This document shows positions 57,760 to 64,000 of a stretch of DNA of 64,000 bases, piece by piece. A program made the translations under genes and the position numbers. Origin of the DNA: Pseudomonadota bacterium (lineage in GTDB: Bacteria > Pseudomonadota > Gammaproteobacteria > Burkholderiales > Thiobacteraceae); the NCBI GenBank assembly GCA_021812385.1, contig JAKANO010000002.1, positions 1 to 64,000 of the forward strand. Direction: 5' to 3'. Within the stretch, counting starts at the first letter, position 1. The number at the start of each line of letters is the position of its first letter. Below the pieces are notes generated by a model, which saw nothing but the letters and a program-made list of their open reading frames with translations, did no database searches and had not been told where the DNA came from.

Positions 57760-58908
57760 TTAATCCAGGGTGCGCTTGAAGCGCTTCAAGCCGATCGCAA
57801 TCACCACCAACATAAACAATAGCAGCGGCCACAGATGCGGCAAGGTTTGCATCAGCCCATTACCTTTCAGCAAAATGCCGCGCACCAAGCGTAAAAAATG
57901 CGTGAGCGGCAACACCTCGCCCAAGTGCTGCGCCCAGACGGGCATGCCGCGAAATGGGAACATAAAGCCGGATAGCAGCATCGACGGCAAGAAAAAGAAA
58001 AAGGTCATTTGCATCGCTTGCATTTGATTGCGCGCAATCGTGGAAAACAACATGCCCACCGAAAGGTTCGCGGCAATGAACAGCAAAACGCAAACCAGCA
58101 ACAACCATAAGGAACCTTGTATCGGCACATGAAACACCTGGGTGGAAATCAACAAGGTCAGCAACACCTGGATATAGCCGACGAAAATGTAGGGCATGAT
58201 CTTGCCCAGCATGACTTCCAGCGGATTAACCGGCATCGCCAGCAAATGCTCCATCGTTCCGCGCTCGCGTTCGCGCGTCATGGCGAGGCCCGTCATCATG
58301 ATCATGGTCATGGTGAGGATCACGCCCATCAACCCCGGCACGATGTTGTACTGGGTAATGCCCTCGGGGTTGTAGCGCCGATGGATGATCAAATCAATCG
58401 CATTCGCGCCGCCCGCCGCGACGCTTGCAGAGCCTTTTAAGTCATGGCTGAGCGCGCTCCTTGCCAATTCGTTCAAGGCCGCGATGGCGTTGCTGGTGGC
58501 GCTCGGATCGCTGGCATCGGCCTCGACTAAGATGGTGGGATGTTGCGCGCGCAGCAAGTCACGGGAAAACCCGAGCGGAATATTGACGACGAATTGCACT
58601 GCACCGGAGGCGATCAGTTGATTCGCCTCGGCCTCACTTTCCGTGACCCGAACCAAATCGAAATACCCGCTGTTTTTCAAAGACGCCAAAAAGGTGCGGG
58701 AGAATTCGCTCTGATCGGTGTTAATCACCGCCGTCGGTAAATGCTTGGGATCGGTATTGATCGCAAAGCCAAACAGACCGAGCTGCATCAGCGGGATGCC
58801 GACCATCATGGCGAAGGTCAGGCGGTCGCGGCGCATCTGGATAAACTCCTTGAGCGCCACGGCGATGAAACGTGACCAGAAAAATCGGCTCAGGGAAAAA
58901 CGCTTCAT
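57760..58908 (-). CDS. ABC-2 type efflux permease (YhhJ/YbhS-like)
   Basis: Protein of 382 aa from the ATG at 58908. One N-terminal membrane segment, a large extracytoplasmic domain (about 50-175) and five C-terminal segments with RERGTMEHLLAMPV between them, the ABC-2 pattern. The start overlaps the ATPase stop (ATGA). With the ATPase and HlyD protein it forms a drug or lipid efflux pump of the YbhFSR/YhiI type. Only one permease gene is present, so a homodimer is expected. Confidence 0.87.
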   Translation of the reverse strand: MKRFSLSRFFWSRFIAVALKEFIQMRRDRLTFAMMVGIPLMQLGLFGFAINTDPKHLPTAVINTDQSEFSRTFLASLKNSGYFDLVRVTESEAEANQLIASGAVQFVVNIPLGFSRDLLRAQHPTILVEADASDPSATSNAIAALNELARSALSHDLKGSASVAAGGANAIDLIIHRRYNPEGITQYNIVPGLMGVILTMTMIMMTGLAMTRERERGTMEHLLAMPVNPLEVMLGKIMPYIFVGYIQVLLTLLISTQVFHVPIQGSLWLLLVCVLLFIAANLSVGMLFSTIARNQMQAMQMTFFFFLPSMLLSGFMFPFRGMPVWAQHLGEVLPLTHFLRLVRGILLKGNGLMQTLPHLWPLLLFMLVVIAIGLKRFKRTLD

Positions 58909-59831
58909 GCTGCGCGCTCTCCGGCTGCGGATACGAGCTGAATAAACACATCTTCCAAGCTCGGTTCGGCACGCGTCCAACTCAAATCGCTACGCGATTG
59001 GAAAGGTTCGAGCGCGGCATCCAATTGCGCGGTATCGCTGCCGGAAACATGCAAGGCGCCGCCAAACGGCACGACTTGCGCAACCCCGGGCAATCCTTGC
59101 AAGGTTTCCGCGAGTTGCATCAATGCCGTACCGGTTACGATCCAGGTCGCCAAACCGGAGCCTGCCGCCACTTCGCTCGGCGTGCCTTGCGTCAAAATCT
59201 GCCCATAAGACAGATACGCAAGCCGATGGCAGCGTTCGGCCTCGTCCATGTAATGGGTGGAAACCAAGACGGTAATGCCCTCCGCCGCCAGTTGATGAAT
59301 CGCCAGCCAGAAATCGCGCCGCGCCTTGGGATCGACACCGGCGGTGGGCTCGTCCAGCAGCAACAACTTGGGATTGTGCAGTGTCGTTGCCGCCAGGGCT
59401 AAGCGCTGCTTCCAGCCGCCGGAGAGCGTGCCGGCCAATTGATCGCGCCGATGCGCCAAACCCAAGCGCTCGAGCGCGGCCGCAACGACCTTGGCGCGAT
59501 TGGGTACGCCATAGATGCGCGCCACAAAATCCAAGTTTTCGCGCACCGAAAGATCTTCGTAAAGCGAAAAGCGCTGGGTCATGTAACCAATTTCGCGCTT
59601 GATTTGCGCCGTCTCGCGAATCACATCGTAATCCAGACAACGCCCAGAGCCGGCATCGGGAATCAGCAAGCCGCACAGCATGCGAATAGAAGTCGTTTTG
59701 CCGCTGCCATTCGGACCGAGAAAACCGAATATTTCGCCGCGCGATACTTGCAGCGTCAGATTATTCACCACGCGCTTGCCGTCGAAGGACTTGGTGAGTC
59801 CATGGACGTCGATCGCGACGTCCATACTCAT
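58905..59831 (-). CDS. ABC efflux ATP-binding protein
   Basis: Protein of 308 aa with a single ABC cassette: Walker A GPNGSGKTT, signature LSGGWKQRLALA, Walker B LLLLDEPTAGVD, then a C-terminal regulatory segment. YbhF-type pumps often have two fused cassettes; this one has one. Overlaps on both sides (4 bases each) tie it to the HlyD and permease genes. Confidence 0.9.
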   Translation of the reverse strand: MSMDVAIDVHGLTKSFDGKRVVNNLTLQVSRGEIFGFLGPNGSGKTTSIRMLCGLLIPDAGSGRCLDYDVIRETAQIKREIGYMTQRFSLYEDLSVRENLDFVARIYGVPNRAKVVAAALERLGLAHRRDQLAGTLSGGWKQRLALAATTLHNPKLLLLDEPTAGVDPKARRDFWLAIHQLAAEGITVLVSTHYMDEAERCHRLAYLSYGQILTQGTPSEVAAGSGLATWIVTGTALMQLAETLQGLPGVAQVVPFGGALHVSGSDTAQLDAALEPFQSRSDLSWTRAEPSLEDVFIQLVSAAGERAA

Positions 59832-60772
59832 GGCACGAGAATGTCGACGGGCTGGCCGGGATGCAGCTTGATTGCGTCCTCCGGCGCCAACTGCGCTTCG
59901 GCCATATACACCAGCTTGGCACGCGCTTCGTTGCTGTAAATCACCGGCGGCGTGTATTCGGCTTGCGACGAAACATAGCTGACATGCGCATTGAGCTTGG
60001 CGCAGGCATCACAGCCGATTTGCAGCGGCTGCCCGATTTTAAATTTGGCCAATTGCGGCTCGGGAATAAAAAAACGGATTTTGATATTCGCGGGAGACAA
60101 CAGTGAAACCACGGGCATGCCGGCCGGCACCCACTCACCGGTCGTGTACAAGGTATCCTCGACCAATCCGCTCACCGGCGATCTCAGCGATTTTTGTTCC
60201 AGGCGCCACTGCGCTTGCGCCACGGCGGCCTGCGCCGCCTTCATCTCGGCACGCGCCGCATCGATCTCGTCGGAGCGTGCGCCCTGCTTCGCCACGCGCA
60301 ATTGCGCCGCAAGTTCGGCGACATGCGCTTGATCGCGATCGCGCGCAGCGCGGGACTGGTCCAAGCGCTCCGGTGCAATAAAATGATCCAACACCAACTT
60401 CTCATCGCGCTGCAACTGCACCTGCGATAAATGCGCGGCAGCGCGCGCCTGCGCCAACTGCGCCGCCACGGTGGCCACCTCATCCGGGCGCTTGCCCTTC
60501 TGCAAATTCGCCAGCTGTGACGCGGCACTCTGCAACTTCTCGCCGGCTTCCAGCCTTGCCGCCTTTTCGCTTTCCTGTTCCAGTGCAAACAACGCCTCAC
60601 CCGCCTTGATCGGCATCCCGCGCTGCACCGCTAGCAGCGTCAGCTGGCCGGCAAACGGCGCCGCCACGCGCACGTATTCGCCTTCGACATAGCCATGCAA
60701 TTCTGGCTTCGCAGCCGGCGCGCATGCACCGAGCAGCACGATCGGAATCAGAAATAAGGGAATGAAACGCAT
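59828..60772 (-). CDS. HlyD-family membrane fusion lipoprotein
   Basis: Protein of 314 aa. The signal ends in a lipobox (VLLGAC, C17), so it is likely inner-membrane-anchored lipoprotein. Biotinyl/lipoyl-like half-motifs flank a long coiled-coil hairpin (about 65-180), and a beta-barrel follows (AGMPVVSLLSPANIKIRFFI). It links the ABC pump to an outer-membrane channel such as TolC. First gene of the three-gene pump operon. Confidence 0.88.
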   Translation of the reverse strand: MRFIPLFLIPIVLLGACAPAAKPELHGYVEGEYVRVAAPFAGQLTLLAVQRGMPIKAGEALFALEQESEKAARLEAGEKLQSAASQLANLQKGKRPDEVATVAAQLAQARAAAHLSQVQLQRDEKLVLDHFIAPERLDQSRAARDRDQAHVAELAAQLRVAKQGARSDEIDAARAEMKAAQAAVAQAQWRLEQKSLRSPVSGLVEDTLYTTGEWVPAGMPVVSLLSPANIKIRFFIPEPQLAKFKIGQPLQIGCDACAKLNAHVSYVSSQAEYTPPVIYSNEARAKLVYMAEAQLAPEDAIKLHPGQPVDILVP

Positions 60773-60866
60773 CGTGGATCCATGCCGGTAGAAGAACTTG
60801 GCATTATAAGCGCAGGGCAGCGCAGCAGGGAGGACTAAAGCGCTGCAAACAACCCTATTTGCGCGC

Positions 60867-63359
60867 CTATAAAGACTGGCGTATGGCCAATACCGCTTGG
60901 TTACGCAAAGCCTTGAGCAGTGACAATTCCTTTTCAGGAATGGCTATATCACCGGGATTGGGCCGCGCGGCATAGATCATGCCGACTGGCTTGCCCTTTA
61001 TGAGGATTGGGAACAATACAAAAGTACGTGCCGATATCGCTTGCCGATACCACTTCGGAATGCGGTTGGCAATTTTGGGATCGTCAATATCGGTAATGAG
61101 GATGTCGGCGTTGTTTTTCAACGCGACGTGGAACACATCGGCCTCTTCCACCATGGAGAAACTAAATCCCTTCAACACATTCTGCACGCCCTCGCCGAAC
61201 CCGAACTTGCCGCACATGGCGTTTTTGCGGCCATCCTTGATACAAAATATCACATGATTGAAACCCATCCCGCTGTACATGGTTTCCAATATCATGCGCA
61301 AAATATCATTCACGGTGGTCTTGTCATCGATCAGCGAACTGCTGATGTCTTGCAGGCCTGAAGTCAGGATCGATTGAATGTCTTCGGTCGTGCGTTGCGG
61401 TTTGATCCCCTCCTCAACGATATCGAAATCGAGGGTAGGCGGTGTTTCATGCAGCACGGTTGCAGCCAGCGCAGTTTGCGTGTCGCTCATGGACTCCGGC
61501 GCTAAGCCGGCTATTTCAGCCAACGCGGGTGGCGTATTGGGCGTGGCCACCGGCCCCTCGCCCATGCCGGCCCATTTCGAAGCGCGCTGCGCAAAACTAC
61601 TTTGTTTCAGATTCACATTGACCGCGCCGGCAAATTGGGCAATATCTTGCACGGATTTCTCCATCAGCTTGGTCAGCTGGCTCTCCGAGAGCGGCAAACT
61701 ATCGCCAAAGCGCGCCATGAGCTTGCCCAGCGCCTTCCCATGCTCCGCATCCGGCGTACAAAGAATAACGTCGCACAACTCATTCGAGAAGCTCGACAAC
61801 ACGCGCAACTTGTCGGTATTGCTGATTCCTTTTTTAATTTTCTCGTCCGGCAATTTTTTCATGCTCAGCACCAACTGGTCGGGAAAACCCCAGCTCTTGG
61901 CAATGCCGATCCCTAAATCTTCGTAGGACAAACCCAACACTTGGGTTGAAGCCTTGTCTGGACTCGCTCCTTTCGTCTGTATCAGCTTATTGATTTCTTC
62001 CGACTCTTCCGGAAAATAAAACAGCGCCAGCAGCTGCCCCAAGTTATGAAACATGGAACAGATAAAGGCCTCTTCTGCATCCTTGACCAGCGCCTTCGCC
62101 GCCATTTCGCGCGCCAGCATGCCGGCGTAGAGCACCTTGACGAACTCCTCTTTCAGCTGTTGCGCATGCCCTTTATTCTGCATGTTTTCGAACATCATCA
62201 AGCTCAAGGAGATGGAGCGCACTGAATCGAACCCGAGAATCACCACGGCGCGCGACACGGTGCTGATCGAGCCGCCGCCGATATGGTTGTAGAGCGCCGC
62301 ATTGACCAGTTTCAACAACTTGTTGGTCAAAGCAAAATCCTTGAGGATGTTGTTGGATAGCTTGTTGACGCTTTCCTTGTCCGAGGCGGTAATGCGGTTG
62401 ATCGAACCGATCGCCTCGGATAAGGCCGGGAAATCGCTTTTATGGCGCATGCGCCGCAGTAAAAACTCCAGGGTGCTTTGTTTGCTATCGCTACTGGTTT
62501 TGGGTAGCTCAGGCGCGTCGGGCGAGAGATAAAGCTCCAGCGCATTTTTCATCTGCGCGGCATCGTCGAAGCGTTGCGACGGATCCTTGCGCAGCGATTT
62601 CAGGATGATGTCGTCAAGCCTTTCGTCGATTTTCGCATTATGCTTCGACGGCCCCACAATGCTGTCGCTGACGATGCGCCGCATCACATCGTGGATATTT
62701 TTGCCGCCTACCGCATGTTTCCCGGTGAGGAGTTCGTACCACATCATGCCGAAGGAAAAGAGGTCCGATTTAGGGCCGAATTCCTCATTTGCGATGTACT
62801 CCGGCGCCATATACGCCGGCGTCCCCATCAAATAGCCGGATTTAGCCTCCTGATTATCGATGCGCCCCGCCACGCCGAAGTCCATCACCCGCGCAATACC
62901 ATTCGCCCCGAGCAAAATGTTGGAGGGTTTGATGTCGCGATGGACAATCCCTTGCGCATGAGCATAAGCGATGGCATCCAAGATTTGCACCGCCAACTCC
63001 GCCCCCCGCGCAGGCGCGACCGGGCCTTCATCCTTGAGTACTTGGGCTAAGGTCGGGCCATCGACGAACTCGAATACCAAGTAAGGCTGACCGCCATGCT
63101 CCCCGGCATCGAACAGCGTCACGATATTGGGATGCTGCAAGCGGCTGACGGTGCGCGCTTCGGCCAAGAGGCTTTGCATATTCGCCGCCGGATCGGCGGA
63201 TGATGCAAATTGCAGCGTTTTAATCGCGACCTCACGATCCAGATGCGGATCGTGCGCCAGATACACTTCGCTTTGACTGCCCTTCCCCAGCAGTCGAATC
63301 AAGCGGAAACGACCGATCGAGGCGGGAACATTTGCGATGGAAGTTGCGCTAGCTTGCAT
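60867..63359 (-). CDS. Ser/Thr kinase-HDOD-GAF fusion protein
   Basis: Protein of 830 aa. Kinase domain (about 15-285): Gly loop GKGSQSEVY, K47 in EVAIKTLQ, catalytic HRDIKPSN and DFG in VMDFGVAG, all intact. HDOD domain (about 300-500): FALTNKLLKLVNAALYN and AVVILGFDSVRSISLSLM. C-terminal GAF domain (about 665-825) with VLFPILIKGKPVGMIYA. HDOD proteins act in signalling without HD catalysis, so the protein probably ties a sensed small ligand to phosphorylation. It stands alone between the efflux operon and the Tim44-like gene. Confidence 0.88.
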   Translation of the reverse strand: MQASATSIANVPASIGRFRLIRLLGKGSQSEVYLAHDPHLDREVAIKTLQFASSADPAANMQSLLAEARTVSRLQHPNIVTLFDAGEHGGQPYLVFEFVDGPTLAQVLKDEGPVAPARGAELAVQILDAIAYAHAQGIVHRDIKPSNILLGANGIARVMDFGVAGRIDNQEAKSGYLMGTPAYMAPEYIANEEFGPKSDLFSFGMMWYELLTGKHAVGGKNIHDVMRRIVSDSIVGPSKHNAKIDERLDDIILKSLRKDPSQRFDDAAQMKNALELYLSPDAPELPKTSSDSKQSTLEFLLRRMRHKSDFPALSEAIGSINRITASDKESVNKLSNNILKDFALTNKLLKLVNAALYNHIGGGSISTVSRAVVILGFDSVRSISLSLMMFENMQNKGHAQQLKEEFVKVLYAGMLAREMAAKALVKDAEEAFICSMFHNLGQLLALFYFPEESEEINKLIQTKGASPDKASTQVLGLSYEDLGIGIAKSWGFPDQLVLSMKKLPDEKIKKGISNTDKLRVLSSFSNELCDVILCTPDAEHGKALGKLMARFGDSLPLSESQLTKLMEKSVQDIAQFAGAVNVNLKQSSFAQRASKWAGMGEGPVATPNTPPALAEIAGLAPESMSDTQTALAATVLHETPPTLDFDIVEEGIKPQRTTEDIQSILTSGLQDISSSLIDDKTTVNDILRMILETMYSGMGFNHVIFCIKDGRKNAMCGKFGFGEGVQNVLKGFSFSMVEEADVFHVALKNNADILITDIDDPKIANRIPKWYRQAISARTFVLFPILIKGKPVGMIYAARPNPGDIAIPEKELSLLKALRNQAVLAIRQSL

Positions 63360-63478
63360 TGTGTATCAATCGAATAAGTGATTATGGCGAATAAGCGCCT
63401 ATGGCCCATTCACCACGGGCAGCGATGCAATTCTGTTACTATAAGGTCTTATATCGACCGTTATCCCCGGAGCTTTAA

Positions 63479-64000
63479 ATGAAAAAATTCCTTATGTTAG
63501 CCCTCGTCATACTCACCAGTACCAGCATCTTAACGACGGATGCCTACGCCAAGCGTTTTGGTGGCGGCAAGAGCTTTGGCAAACAGCGCGAACAAGTAAC
63601 GCAGCCGGCAAGCCCACGGCCCGCCGGGCAGCCGATTGCACCCGCGCCGGCGGGCGGCAGGTCTTGGCTCGGGCCGCTGGCCGGTTTGGCTGCCGGTGGC
63701 TTACTGGCTTCAATGTTCATGGGTCACGGTTTCGACGGTTTGAAGATGTTCGATATCTTATTGATGGTCGGCTTGGGCGTCGGGGTTTATTTCCTATTCC
63801 GTCGCATGCGCCAAACACAACCGCTGCAATATGCCGGCATGCCCCAGCCAGTCGCGCCACTGCCACAAGGATATGCGGGCAGCGCAGCCAGCCCTGCCGT
63901 GCCTGCAACGCGACCGGATTGGTTCGAAGATGAACCGTTTCTGCGCGCCGCCAAGGGCCACTTCATTCGTTTGCAAGAAGCCTATGACCGCGGCGATTTG
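63479..64000 (+). CDS. Tim44-domain protein, N-terminal part
   Basis: The frame runs off the right edge after 174 codons. Signal peptide (1-24, cleaved after AYA), then a Gly/Phe-rich RFGGGKSFGKQ, a Pro/Ala linker, two hydrophobic segments (about 62-80 and 92-108), a second Pro/Ala linker and DEPFLRAAKGHFIRLQEAYD, the start of a Tim44-like domain. Proteobacterial relatives are inner-membrane proteins of unknown function. A cggag ribosome site precedes the ATG. Confidence 0.8.
   Translation, partial: MKKFLMLALVILTSTSILTTDAYAKRFGGGKSFGKQREQVTQPASPRPAGQPIAPAPAGGRSWLGPLAGLAAGGLLASMFMGHGFDGLKMFDILLMVGLGVGVYFLFRRMRQTQPLQYAGMPQPVAPLPQGYAGSAASPAVPATRPDWFEDEPFLRAAKGHFIRLQEAYDRGDL

Overview
The window reads as chromosome of a betaproteobacterium. 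The run fabF-acpP-fabG-fabD-fabH-plsX-rpmF-yceD, then maf, a tetrapyrrole-methylase-fold methyltransferase, sppA, a Rieske protein, a HAD phosphatase, rluC and a divergent rne is the usual betaproteobacterial order. A two-subunit pyruvate carboxylase and an Asn tRNA with encoded CCA fit as well. Genus cannot be fixed from the sequence alone; an environmental, possibly plant- or soil-associated member is my inference.

1-13.5 kb is the end of a type VI secretion (T6SS) locus. It starts inside vgrG, followed by a DUF4123 adaptor, an RDD membrane protein, a DUF3304 protein (candidate immunity) and a large DUF2235/Tle1-like effector whose nucleophilic Ser is replaced by Asp. Next comes an accessory stretch (a chimeric mini-gene starting with the first codons of tssE, an SseB-like protein, a broken ORF, a TPM-domain membrane protein). 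The baseplate and ATPase genes tssE-tssF-tssG-tssH follow. The 5' end of tssE occurs twice and brackets the accessory genes, so they look inserted or shuffled.

13.5-38 kb is mostly housekeeping: a Tat-exported dienelactone hydrolase, a DsrE protein, an Fe-alcohol dehydrogenase, an ankyrin protein, clpB, the fatty-acid/phospholipid starter operon, pycAB, maf, sppA, rluC, RNase E and a low-molecular-weight phosphatase. A REPIN-like palindromic element lies after pycB.

38.2-50.1 kb is the most interesting region: a GntR/FCD regulator divergent from a ten-gene operon. The operon encodes a Tsx-like outer-membrane channel, a BMP-type ABC importer (binding protein, two permeases, double ATPase), a BiuH-like biuret amidohydrolase, a second isochorismatase-fold hydrolase, AtzG, AtzE, AtzH and AtzF (allophanate hydrolase). 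Cyanuric acid hydrolase (AtzD) is absent. The promoter region carries a near-perfect sigma-54 -24/-12 element, upstream NtrC-like dyads and a GntR-type palindrome over the predicted start site. I read this as a nitrogen-starvation-controlled system that takes up urea oligomers (biuret, triuret, carboxybiuret or a related ureide) and dismantles them through 1,3-dicarboxyurea and allophanate to ammonia and CO2.

50-64 kb holds uvrB, an aspartate aminotransferase, an AsmA-like protein, tRNA-Asn with promoter and terminator, a PAS-GGDEF-EAL protein, an S4 protein, yaeQ, a three-gene ABC efflux system (HlyD lipoprotein, ATPase, ABC-2 permease), a Ser/Thr kinase-HDOD-GAF fusion, and the start of a Tim44-domain protein cut by the window edge.
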